Source: Euglena gracilis (Eukaryota; Euglenida; Euglenophyceae; Euglenales). Taken from it: a stretch of 64,000 nucleotides of DNA. Within the stretch, counting starts at the first letter, position 1. Each line of letters begins with the position of its first letter. The stretch lies in NCBI GenBank assembly GCA_039621445.1, contig CP154956.1:34879437-34943436 (forward strand), in the 5' to 3' direction. The notes beneath the pieces were generated by a model, which was not told where the DNA came from, ran no database searches, and was given only the letters and a program-made list of their open reading frames with translations. The translations under genes were made by a program, and so were the position numbers. Of this stretch, positions 26,021 through 39,170 are shown piece after piece.

Positions 26021-26510
26021 CACAAAATTTTCGAGTTTCAATTGGTGGCCAGGAAGTCGGACCCCTCAGGCATGCTGAACTGCGAAACAAGTGGATGGAA
26101 CCTCGGGCACTGTAATTGGGCTCAGAATGTATAGGACAAGGTACGAGTGGATATGAAGAAGGTGGTGGTTGCATTAACGCACAACGGGGGTGGTTTCCTG
26201 TTCTAGGCAAGGCTTCCCTTCACCTTAGCTCTGTCAGCTCTGGTGTTGAGGACCGCTCTCTCCACCCACAGTGATGTAAATAAGAAGTTCAAAGTTGGTA
26301 ACTGTTGCGCGTGCAATGGGCACACTTTTGTAGAATGAACATTTAAGCGGTATATTGCACAACTGCGCAATGAACATACACCGTTCAAATTCTGAAGTAG
26401 CGTGGCTGTTGCGCAAATGTGCAATGTTTTCCCAATTTCAAGACAATTTGACCGAGGGAAGGTTTCCATCCACCTGTCCTACATTGTGCTCTAACCCCTC
26501 TGGGTGTGAC

Positions 26511-26920
26511 AACCCCCCCCCCAAAAAATAAGACCCCGGGTCCATTTCATGGGTCGGTTGCTGGAAAGCCCGAGGGGGGGGTCTTATTCATGGGGGGGGT
26601 CCATTTTATGGATTTTTGCTGGAAAATTTTCGACCCCCCAAAATGTCCAAAAATGCCCCCCAAAATACCATTTTTCGAAAAATTCGGCGCTTCGCGCCAG
26701 ACAAATAGGGGAAAATATGCTGAATTGTATGGAAACTGTCCAAAATGACAGATTTACCGCCCAAAAATGGCCCTTTTTCAAAAATCCGGCGCTTCGCGCC
26801 GGCAGGGGGGTCTTATTTATGGGGGGGTCCATTTCATGGATTTTTGCTCGGACCGGCCAGGGGGGGTCTTATTTTGGGGGGGGTCCATTTTATGGGGGGG
26901 TCTTATTTTTGGGGGGGGTT
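26511..26920. mobile_element. C-run/G-run MITE, words AATAAGACCCC and GGTCCATTTTATGG
   Basis: Begins AACCCCCCCCCCAAAAAATA and ends TCTTATTTTTGGGGGGGGTT. The word GGGTCTTATT recurs several times, each followed by GGGGGTCCATTTTATGG. Two hairpins with GGCGCTTCGCGCC are at about 26688 and 26785. The flanks (GTGAC / TACTC) do not give a clear TA duplication, so the exact ends are unsure. Confidence 0.6.
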
Positions 26921-29604
26921 TACTCTACCCCAGCCTTTTCTCCCTGTTGTGAAATGAGTTTCACGCAGTTATATTGTGCATCTGTGCAACAGCCACGCTC
27001 CTTAAGGGTTTAAAAAGTGTGTGTGTCTATTGCGCAATTGCGCAATAAACCCCTTAAATTCTCATTCTCCATGAGGGTGCCCATTGTGCATACACGTTTT
27101 AGCATGCCCGTTTCAAAAAACATTTTAGCATGCAGGTTGTGTAACTATTGTACCAGTAGGCAATGACCACCACACATTTAGAATTACAAAAAAAATAACG
27201 CATTGCGCAAGTGCGCAATGCGTTAATTTTTTGTTGTGAAAAGTTTCGTTACGCCATTGCACAAGTGCGCAATGGCGTCCCCTCGTTTCATCACCCAGCG
27301 CTTTGGGTTCACGCACACTGGCCGTGGAAGATATGTGCCTGCATACCATGACGTTCCAAGTTGTGGCTTTCGTGCCCAGGCTCTGGGGGTGGAGGGGCGG
27401 ATTGTCCTAAAAATTGGGTCTCGGCGTTGGAAGCAGAACTTTTTGCAAGATTGCACATCGGCACAATTTTACAGTCACATTCAAAGCCAAGTGCTAGTTA
27501 GTCCGCCAAAGAGGGTTAAACAAGTTCCTGCTGCTGTGCTGCTGTCAACAGGTTCAATTTTTCAATCAGGTGTCAACCAATCAGGTGTCAATTTTTTAAG
27601 GCTTTTTCAGGTGCCATTGCCAGGGCGATCGATGGGCTGTCCGTGCATCGAACCAACATTTTTGATTTTGTATGTGGTCCAAAATCAAAACCTTCAAAAA
27701 AAACAGAATTTGCATGTTGGTTGGATGGACAATGTTCCAGCATTGCCAGAAGTCATTTTCCTTCCCGGGCCCGTTTTTTTTTTTGCAGAGGTTTTGTGAT
27801 TCCATGAGATTTTTGAGATTTCATATATTTCACATTTTTTTTTGCTCTTTGTGTCATCCCATTCCCTTCCCAGGATTTGAACAACACTTTGAACACTTTG
27901 AAGATGACTGAATGGAATTAGAAAATGCAAAAAGGCACATCATCAACAGCGGAGAAAGGTGGACATGCTAGCACACTATTTTTCGGTGGTTTGCAACCCA
28001 ACAGACAGGCCCATCACACCAGGCAGATAGAGGACACGGCTCGGCCAAAACAGATCTTCCAGTATCATCATCCCAGAAACCCAACTCCCAACACTGAGTG
28101 CAACGTCGCCATGGCTCCACAGCCTGCCGCCCATAATTCGTCTTATTGGAACGGCCCCTTCCTCCCCGGTGCCTGAATAATTCAAATTTACCAACCCAGG
28201 TTCAGGACACAGCGGTGCTCAAACACCCTCATCGTTCATCTCAATACACTACCTTTTCCCACCATGAGAATGCCCATTGCACACATGCGCAATGGTTGTG
28301 CATTGCGCACATTCGGAATGGATAGTTTTTGTGCATGTGCGCAAAGTCCATGATTATTGTGTTCTTTGCCCGGCAATGGGAATGGAGTTGCTCACCAGAC
28401 GTTAGGACAAGACCCTGGCGCCTGGGCTTGCCCTCAATCCCCCCCAACCCCTCCACCTGGGTGGTTCGCCACTGTACCGCTTCTCACGCTTCAAGCTCCC
28501 AGGGGTCACAACTCTCTGGCACGCCGTCTTTCCAACGTTTTCACAACGTGTGTGCGGAGTCCACCCTCTGGATGACTCAGCAGGCAATCCTTCAGGAACA
28601 TTCCACACAGCCTGAAAACAGCAACAGAAAAGTCCAAATTTCACCCGGCCTGTAGAACACCATCTGGGGAACACTCGAGGCTTAAAAAAAACGGGGAGAC
28701 ATAATGGGGGTTTTGGCACTGTTTTGGGAAAATTCATGTGTCCCGGAGTCCAAATCCAGGGTTTGGGGGGTTTTTTAACATGGTGCACAGGCTCAAAAAC
28801 ACCAAGATTGGCCCTGTTCCCTGGGTCCCAACAGCGACAAATGATGCAGGTCCCACCATAAAGGGTCTCTGCAGGTCCCTCCAAAGGGTCAAAGGGTTTC
28901 ACCACCGGATTTCAAAAAGATTGCAGCATTGCGCTTATGCGCAATACAAAAAATCAAAAGTTCAGTGCGAGTTAGGCCACCTAAGACCCTGCCCCTCAGG
29001 GAGGGGGGTCCAGCCAGCCAGCAGGGTACGCTGAAATATTGTTGGGGCCAGCTCAGCAAAGATGGGCCGAGCCAAAAGAAAGGGGGTCAAAATGGCCAAG
29101 AATAAAAAAAAATGGAGTTTTAAGATTTTCACCTGCAAATAACGACCCACCTGGATTTGTGATTTTCTGCCTATTTAGCTGTCAGGGGGCTGGACACCGC
29201 CCTGGACCCCCCACCCCAGGGGAGCGGACCAGCCAGCACTTTTTTCCTGCCATCCTGCAGGACCGCCCCCGGGAGTCCGTAAGAAAACCCTTGACAACAG
29301 CGGCAGCTGTGGTGGTGGCGGTGGCGGTGGTGGTGCATGGTGGACACTTCAGACTATGGCCACCCAACACACAAGCCAGAGGTGGTGGAAGACCAATGTG
29401 ACTCATATACGGATGCATTGACGAGCCAGTGCACTGCGATAGTGCAACGAAGCGCAAAGGAATGGGGTTGGCGGCCGTTCACACCACGGTGCGGGGCTGA
29501 CCTCCCCTTTGTGTTGGCGACCGGACCTAGGCAAAGGCAGTGATGGCCCACCACCAGCACAGCAGATTTCTTTTCTGACCCGCTCGCTTGGCAATACCTC
29601 CCCT

Positions 29605-29965
29605 AAAGGTACACGGGTGCGCACATTTTAAGGACGTAGTTTCGGACCACAAGGGGTGCACACTTATTAGGGCACTGCGCACTTATTAGGGCAATGCACA
29701 ACATACTTGATTTTCCACCACTCTTTTCAGTTTTTCCCCTTCTTGTGATGCCAAGCAATGAGTCAAGTGATCATGTGTCAAATTTGGGTTTGGGCGATAG
29801 AGATATTTGGTCTGAGAAGGAAATTTTTGAGAATTGTGCGTGCTATCCGACCTCAGATGTGACAGTGATTCCTCCTTTGGGGGGTGCGCACATTTTAGGG
29901 AGGTAGTTTCGGGCCTTCGGGGGTGCACTTATTAGGGCGCTGCGCACTTCTTATGGGGGGGGTTG
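29605..29965. mobile_element. Keyword-armed element, word CACTTATTAGGGC
   Basis: The left side carries GGTGCGCACATTTTAAGGA, GTAGTTTCGG and TGCACACTTATTAGGGC; the right side repeats GGTGCGCACATTTTAGGGA, GTAGTTTCGGGCC and CACTTATTAGGGC in the same order and ends GGGGGGGGTT. The middle (29705-29875) is AT-rich. Same architecture as the G-run MITEs but with direct word order. Confidence 0.55.
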
Positions 29966-30160
29966 ACTTCGAGGTGAAGCATCAAAGCTCACCGTTCTTT
30001 GTTCTATGTTCTTGCGCCACCGCATCAAGGGTGTCGTCTTGCCCCCCCCCAAAACTATTTCTTTTCAAGAAATGAAAAAAAAGGCATCCACACAGGGTGT
30101 GGGTGGCGGGTCTCGTTGGGAAATGTGCCTTTGGGTCGAGCAGAGGAAGGTCGGCCCAAC

Positions 30161-30227
30161 CTGTAAACCATTCCCCCCAGAGCTTTCGCCCAACCGCGAC
30201 CTCCTCAGCGTTAGCAACTCCCACAAC
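30161..30227 (-). CDS. Isolated candidate exon, unknown product
   Basis: A 67-base minus-strand segment encoding VANAEEVAVGRKLWGEWFT between a TTTTCTGCGAG acceptor and a TTTACAG|GTTGGG donor. The amino-acid pattern looks like protein, but no neighbouring exon could be linked and no family was recognised. Confidence 0.22.
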
Positions 30228-30680
30228 CTCGCAGAAAATCCGCCTCCCGGGGCCACCGGGGCGTGGCCTGACAAGTCATGGGGGGGGGGGAGCGTAGCGG
30301 GGGATGGGGCCAGGCCGCTGCAGCGGACCGCCGGGCATCGAACTGGCGGGCCCCGGGGTAAGTTTTTTGGTCCCCCCCCCGAATCCGCTGCTGGCGCTGG
30401 GGCCAGGCTTCTGTTTGACGTTGTGCTGTGGGGTGCCGGGCCACAGCAGACACGCCTCCCGCGGCGGGGTCAGTTTGGGCCCCGGCGGGGCCCAAAATCA
30501 AAGATTGGTTCGGATTTGGGGTGGGTGTTCATAAAAAATGCATCCTGGTTTGGGCAGTGCTAAAGATGACTAAGGTTAATAATTCCGCTCCCTCGGTTTG
30601 CTAAGTTGGACTGGGTTTAGGCCGGAAGGGGGGTTTAGCAAGTTGGGGGAAGGGGACACCTCAAGGAGATGCTGTCATTG

Positions 30681-30743
30681 GTGTGCGTGTGTGTGTGTGT
30701 GTGTGTATTGTGCACTTTTTGTGCCCCCCTCGGTGTTGGGAGG

Positions 30744-30824
<81 letters not shown>
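30681..30824. repeat. Inverted (GT)n / (CA)n pair
   Basis: About 26 bases of GT repeat, a 38-base spacer, then about 78 bases of CA repeat. The two arrays are complementary and could form a hairpin. Confidence 0.9.
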
Positions 30825-30825
<1 letters not shown>

Positions 30826-31439
30826 CACACACAACTAAAAAACCCATAAAGCAAAGCATAGTGTTTTTGTTTTCTTCATCCAATGAATTACACATTTGCT
30901 AAATTTCTCCTTGGAGCCCAGTCGAGACTTTGCTGTTTGATACTCTCTGATTCTTCCGTCAGAAAATGAAAAGGCCTGCCTGGAATGAATTTTTATTCTA
31001 TTTGCAAAATGAAACAAAATGAAATAATTGGGTCCTCGTGACTAATTTTATGGATTTTGGGTACAGGCAATCAGCAGTTTTCGGGTACTTATTGTCATCG
31101 AGAAAAAAAAGGAGAAATACCTGGTATTTTGTTTGTTGGGATTTCCATCCTTCCCATATGTGGACGTTGCACATCCAGCGAGGTCAGCATCAGCCTGAAG
31201 ATGGCCCCCACAGAAGGGATGGTCAAACAGAGAGAAGATCATGGTCTGGGATCGCACAATGGGCTGTTATCCTTTCATTTAGTATTGTCTTGGGAAAACT
31301 CTCATTAAAAAGGGATGGAAACACGTACGCGCATGCACGCACGCATGCACGCGCGCGCACACACACACACAGAACTGTACTGAAGCTCATGAGGGATGTC
31401 TGGTCCCACAGGCCCAGTCTCACAATATTGGCCAAGGAT

Positions 31440-33839
<2,400 letters not shown>

Positions 33840-33849
33840 TTTGAAACAG

Positions 33850-34925
33850 GAACCACACACTGCAAAACCAGGTCTTCACGGCAAGCAGTTTCCAGGGCTG
33901 CTGTTGAGGATGTCTTTGGCACAGCCCATTCAGCCAGCATTGGTCCTGGTCATATGGTGCGGCAGCGCAGACAGAAGCTGGGCCACCGGGTCAAGCCTCG
34001 AGGTCTGGGCGTGTGTGGGACCAACGGGTGGGGTCTGGAAGGCCGGGGCAGCAGGGTTTGGCGCAGTGAATGGGAGTTGTATTTCCTGGTGCCTCTTCAG
34101 AGCGGGGTGGATGGAAATGCACTTGTGTTGGACTCTGGGGATGCTTCCGCACCGCGTGCACCGTGTGTTTTGCACCGCATGCGGCACCACGTGTTTCGCA
34201 CCGCGTGTTTCGCACCGCATGTTTCGCACCGCGTGCGGCACCGCATGCACCGCGCGCACTGCATTCGGCACCGCGTGCACCGTGTGCCGCACCACGTGCA
34301 CCGCGTGGCACCGCATGACAAGAATCAGGTACAACGAAAAATAACTGAATGAGAGAAAAACACCCGCAAAAGCACGCATGGAATACAAAATTGCAATAAA
34401 AAAACATTTTGAGTGAATTTGGTCAATTTTCGGTGTTTTTGACCCAAATCACCTGGTTTTGCCACCAGACCTCACCAAATCTGTACCAATGGTCACCAAA
34501 CCGTGACCACAAAATGGCCAAAAGTAGCCAAAAAAGGGGGCAAAAAGTGGATAAAAGCAGTCAGAAGGAGCCTAAAATGGCCACAAATGTGCAAAAGTTG
34601 CAAAAAAAAACAGCCGAAAATTGGTACAAATGAAGCAAAAATGCATTCAAACGGCCAAAAGTGGTCGAAATTGCCAAATGCAGCCCAAAGTGACCAAAAG
34701 CGGTCCATAAGGCCAAAAAAAGGGGCCAAAGAAGGCCAAAAGTTGCTGATTTGCAATAAACCAGACAAAAAAAGAGTGGAAGTCAACCTCAAATGGGGTA
34801 GTGGTGGAAATTTGTGAAAATTGCACATTCAGAAATGATTCTCCTCACACGGCGCACGCGGTGTGCCACGCAGTGCACGCGGTGCGCCACGCGGTGCACG
34901 CAGTGCGGCACGCAGTGCGGAAGCA
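33850..34925. mobile_element. Keyword-armed element N1, word CACCGCGTG
   Basis: Left arm 34148-34318 is an array of CACCGCGTGC variants; right arm 34847-34925 holds the inverse GCACGCGGTG. The body 34345-34840 (AATGAGAGAAAAACACCCGC at one side, AAATGATTCTCCTCAC at the other, many ATGGCCAAAAGT words between) is shared with element N2, which has different arms. The left boundary beyond the arm is uncertain. Confidence 0.6.
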
Positions 34926-35024
34926 CCTCCTCTGTGACACCCACCTGGAAGCAAAAAAAAGTTAGCACAACCACTCCAAAGCCAGCCAAAAGCTTCCTAC
35001 ACCCATGAACATTGTTGTATTCCC

Positions 35025-36385
35025 CAAGTGGTTCCTTTGTGCTGCGCAAAAGAACAATTGAAATGGTTCATTTGTGTTCCTTTGATCGATGGCGCAATGT
35101 TCCAAAAATAATTTATTAATTTATTGATTTTTGAGGTCTTAACAGTGGGTACTTTTGAGACAGGAGGACAGTGGAAGAACAACGTCGACGAAGTCGAGGT
35201 GTTTGAGAATGTCTGAGTTGATCAAAAAGCGTGTCAGCGTGATTCACGATGTGCCCCCCTGAACGCAGAGATTTTAAGTGTGTTTGGATATCCGAACAAT
35301 TGCACTAGTTGCAGGAAATCCCTCATCTGAACGGGCCACTTTCGCAATTGCACGATGCTCCTGAGCGCATTTATGCAAAGCAAAGCAAAGCAAAGCAAAG
35401 CAACCTTCCGTTCCAGCAGTTGTGCAAATGGACCCTTCCCGCAGTTACACACGGGGTCCCTCCACAGAATTGCAAAGGTGGTTCCTTTGCACAATTGAAC
35501 AAAGTGGCCAACATTTTTCCTCGAGTCAAAGTGCAGAGGAATTTGTGCAAAGGAACCACTTCAGCATTTGCAAACTGTCCGTTCCCGCAGTTGCACAAAC
35601 ACACTGTTCAGGTTGTTGTGCAGGCAGTCCGTGTGCATGTTTTCAAAAGAAGTTCCTTTGCGCAATTGGGTAAAGGGACTAACAGTCTTTTTTTTTATAT
35701 ATAAAAAAGTCAAAATGTATGGTATCGTGCAGGGATCGGGCTCATTTGTCCCAAATCGTTCCAGCAAAAGAATCACTTCAATTGGGAAAATGGCCCATTC
35801 AGATGATGGATTTACACAATCAGTCAAACACCTCAATACACAAAAAAAAATTCTAAATCAAAAAACACATATGGCTGGGCCCAAATCTGGGCTTCTGCGG
35901 TTGATTCTGTGGCTTCTGCAGTTGATCCTGCGAGAAACCGTTTCATAACCCCTGAAGGTTTATCCTTGAAAAATGAGTCGAAAGGACTTCACCCCAATCT
36001 TTTTGTCGAAAAGTGAGATGCAGTGCATTGCCTGCGAATGGGTGTGATTGCTCACTTAAAAAAAATCTCTGCATTCAGGGGGGCATATGGTGCAATACCC
36101 TGACACACTTTTTTAATCAACTCAGGCATTCTGTACAAACACAACAACTTCATGGACAATGTGCCTCCGCTGTCCTCCTTTCTCAAAAAGGACCACTGCC
36201 AAAGTCTCAAAAAATTCCAAAGTGTTCCAAATTGCATTTGGAACACTTGTGCAATTGAACAAATGAACCATTTTGATTGTTCCTTTGCGCAATTGCGCAA
36301 AAGGACCACTCCAAACAGGCTGGCATAGGATTCCTTTGCACAAGTGCGCAAACGGTTCCTTTGAGCAATTGCATATCACAGAGGC
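35025..36385. mobile_element. Keyword-armed region, word GGTTCCTTTGCGCAATTG
   Basis: The word GTTCCTTTGCGCAATTGCGC and its inverse occur repeatedly at 35028-35080, 35400-35680 and 36250-36375 around an AT-rich middle. The GCAAAGCAAAGCAAAGC stretch at 35375-35400 is a short tandem repeat. No coding evidence. Confidence 0.45.
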
Positions 36386-36466
36386 TCAACATAAGTGGGT
36401 GATGTTGCCAACCTGCTGCAGAACTGAACTTGTAACCAGGCAAGGACAGTCATCCCCGATTTTTGG

Positions 36467-37226
36467 TCTCCGGTGGGGTCCGGTGGGATCCGGTGGGATC
36501 CGGTGGGATTCCGATGGGTTGCCTTGGGGGGGGGGGACCGGGGAAAAAAACACACGCAACAAGGTCAGGCTCTTGGCCTCTTTTTTTTGTCCCATATGAG
36601 TCACCTTCCTAAAATGACTGAATGAGAGAAAAACGCCCGCAAAAGCGCCCACTGATTATCAATTGCAATAAAAAGGCATTTTGAGTGAATTTCGTCAATT
36701 TTGGGTGTTTTTGGCCCAAATCACCTGGTTTAGCCACCAGATCATACCCAAACTGTCCCAATGGTCACCGAATCTGTAAGTGGCCACAAAATGGCCAGAA
36801 GTTGCCAAAAGGGAGCAAAAAGTGGATGAAAGCAGTCAGAAGTGGCCTAAAATGGACACAAATGTGCAAAAATAGCCATAAGCAACTTGTTGCTTGTTTA
36901 CACCAAAATTGGTGTAAATAAAGCAAAAATGCATTCAAACAGCCAAAAGTGGTCGACATTGCCAAATGCAGCCCAAAATGGCCAAAAGTGGGCAAAAAGT
37001 GGTCAGAAGGAAAAAAAATGGCCAAAGGGGCCAAAAGCTGCTGATTTGCCAGGAAACCAGACAAAAAAAAAGAATGTAAGTCAATTACAGATGGGGTACT
37101 GGTGGAAATTTTTGTGAAAATTGCACATTCGGAAATGATTCTCCTCACGCGGGCCATGAATTCAAAAAGAAAAATATGTGCATGGAAAAGAAATCTCCGG
37201 TGGGATCTGGTGGGATCCGGTGGCTC
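36467..37226. mobile_element. Keyword-armed element N2, word TCCGGTGGGA
   Basis: Left arm 36467-36518 and right arm 37191-37226 are arrays of TCCGGTGGGATCC, here in direct orientation. The body 36612-37146 matches N1, including AATGAGAGAAAAACGCCCGC and GTGAAAATTGCACATTC. Same body, different arms. Confidence 0.62.
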
Positions 37227-37533
37227 TCCTTGCCTGCTTGTAACTGGCAGACATGAAACTCCTGGTCCTGTTCACCGCATTTCCTGCATGACAACTGCCA
37301 GCACCAGGCCAGGCCAGGCCTGTCAGAGCCAGGTGGTGCTTTGGAGGCCGAGTGACAGGTCCACCTCTTTGCTTGCTCTTTAAAACCCTGCTGCACCCTG
37401 TGGTGGCTTTTGAAATTAGCCATGAAAAGGTGTGCTTGGCAGGTTGAAACGGACTGTTCGAGAACTCTGAAAATTCTCGGTATGAAGGGTTCAGCAGGAC
37501 TTCCAACAGTCCATTTTTACCGCACACCATTTA

Positions 37534-37737
37534 AACCCCCCCAAATAACACCCCCCCCCCCCGGTGTGTTATTTGGGCACCCAAACTGGGGCCCCAAGGG
37601 GGGGGTGTTATTTGGGGGGGGGGTTATTTTTACATGGAAAACTAAAGGAAAACAGGGGGGGTGTTATTTAGGCGCTCCGAGGGGGGGGGGTGTTATTTGG
37701 GGGGGGTGTTATTTGGGGGGGGTTATTTGGGGGGGGT
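37534..37737. mobile_element. C-run/G-run MITE with TA duplication, word AAATAACACCC
   Basis: Begins AACCCCCCCAAATAACACCC and ends TTATTTGGGGGGGGTT, flanked by TA (37532-37533, 37738-37739). GGTGTTATTTGGG occurs at least six times in about 200 bases, mostly in the right half. Confidence 0.72.
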
Positions 37738-38430
37738 TACTACTTTGTTGTTTTGTTGTTTGTTTTATTGTGTATTTGCTTTGTTGGAAAACTCCCTCCG
37801 GTTGCGGCTGACTTCAAAAAATGCTCCACGGTGTGTGCAGGGTTTCAAGAAGCAAACAAAGAGGTGGACCTGTCCACCGAACGCCAGAACAGCCCCTGGC
37901 ACTGGCAGTCTCCATGCAGGAAATGAATGCGGTGGACACGACCAGGGCATTCGTATATTTTTTTGGGAAAACTACTTGCTTTCAACGGTCGGGGAAAGGC
38001 AACTTGGCGTCATTTTGCGGAGAGCCAAAGACCCAAAGTTATTGACTTTCTCCGGGTTCACCCGAAAAATGGGGCCATCCGCATACGGAGAGCCGGCGTG
38101 TCATCAGCAGTTCAAAAACCTGGACCAATCCTTGGGGGCAGGATTCTCTAAGGAGATTTGTAAGGTTGGCACCCAAATCACCTCTGGGTGTTCTCCCATC
38201 AGTTGAAACATCGATGTGAGGGATGCGAGGGGATGTCTGGAGCACACCAATCAAGAGCACTGAGAGGGAGGGGGGAAACCCTTTGCTTGCTGCCATTGTG
38301 GTTGCACTGTTTTTCAACGATGGCTTTTGCATGGACGTCCCTTGTTTTAACGTCCTTGCTGGTGGCCATCGTTGGGTAGCCGGTGCATCGCCAGGGGTGT
38401 GGTCTGCCTCAGGCGCTCCTCCCAGACCCT

Positions 38431-38478
38431 TCAGGGCAGGGTCCTGTGGTGGGGCCGCTGCCAGCCATTCGCCACGAA
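38431..38478 (-). CDS. Possible terminal exon downstream of the OTU gene
   Basis: After a GCTGCAG acceptor the frame reads FVANGWQRPHHRTLP then stop. If OTU exon 9 ended at an internal donor (CCG|GTACCG, near 39260) instead of its own stop, this could be an alternative 3' exon. A hydrophobic frame at 38720-38830 (ILIIGMPPFAMLLDAG) is another unlinked candidate. Confidence 0.2.
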   Translation of the reverse strand, partial: FVANGWQRPHHRTLP

Positions 38479-39170
38479 CTGCAGCGTTGCACCGGATGCA
38501 GCAGGGGAGGCGGGCAGTGGCCAGAGGGGTGGGTTAGGCCAAAGGAGAGGGGGAGTTCGGACCGGACGGGACGTGCAACGCTCTTGCACGGCAGGCCCCA
38601 AGGGAGGCGGCGGGGAGGGGCCCGGCAGTGGCGGACTCCCCGTTGGCCCACCCCGGCAGAGAGGGGATTCCACCCCGTGAGAGTCGGTCCCCCAACCCCT
38701 TTCCCGGCTGTGTCCGCACTTGTGCCGGTCGCAGCTAACGGTGCCATCCCAGCATCGAGCAGCATGGCAAATGGAGGCATCCCGATAATGAGAATTGAGT
38801 TCCCGGGTATCAAACTGCAACAACAGAACAATTAAATCATATAGAACAAGGACACATCGAGACATGTGATAGAAATGCTTTCAACCCATTCGTCCACCTC
38901 ACAAAGAGGACAAAGGGGAGGCGCTGCGATAGGTAAAAAAGCGGTTAATGCAATGGGCGTTTAACACCGGCGACACAGATGGAAAACCTTAGGGCTGGTC
39001 CTCGGTGCAATAAGGTGCGGTGGCGATCTGCTCCCCCTACCCCGCGTACTCCATAGGGACAGCCGGAGAGGCGTCCAAGGCAGGCGCCTCAGCGGCCAAG
39101 AACGGGAGAGGGGTCGTCATCGGCGTCCTGAACCCGACTTGGGGTGGCTACGGCAACGTTTCCGTGGAGG

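Larger units (their letters stand above)
19054..28985. mobile_element. Composite repeat block bounded by 22-bp inverted ends
   Basis: The left end CTTAGGCGGCCTAACTCGCA (19054-) is the inverse of AGTGCGAGTTAGGCCACCTA (28964-28985), one mismatch over 22 bases. A second copy of the right end is at 24146-24164. Internally, 20455-20700 repeats directly at 27905-28190, 21715-24164 repeats in condensed form at 28250-28985, and 19080-20345 has a diverged inverted counterpart at about 26030-27480. Best read as two related elements in a rearranged array, with other MITEs nested inside. No transposase recognised. Confidence 0.55.

Noticed and set aside
28402-28905. 167-codon minus frame similar to one at 23434-24075
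   Set aside because: The similarity is explained by the duplicated repeat block at the DNA level; substitutions show no sign of protein-level constraint by eye.
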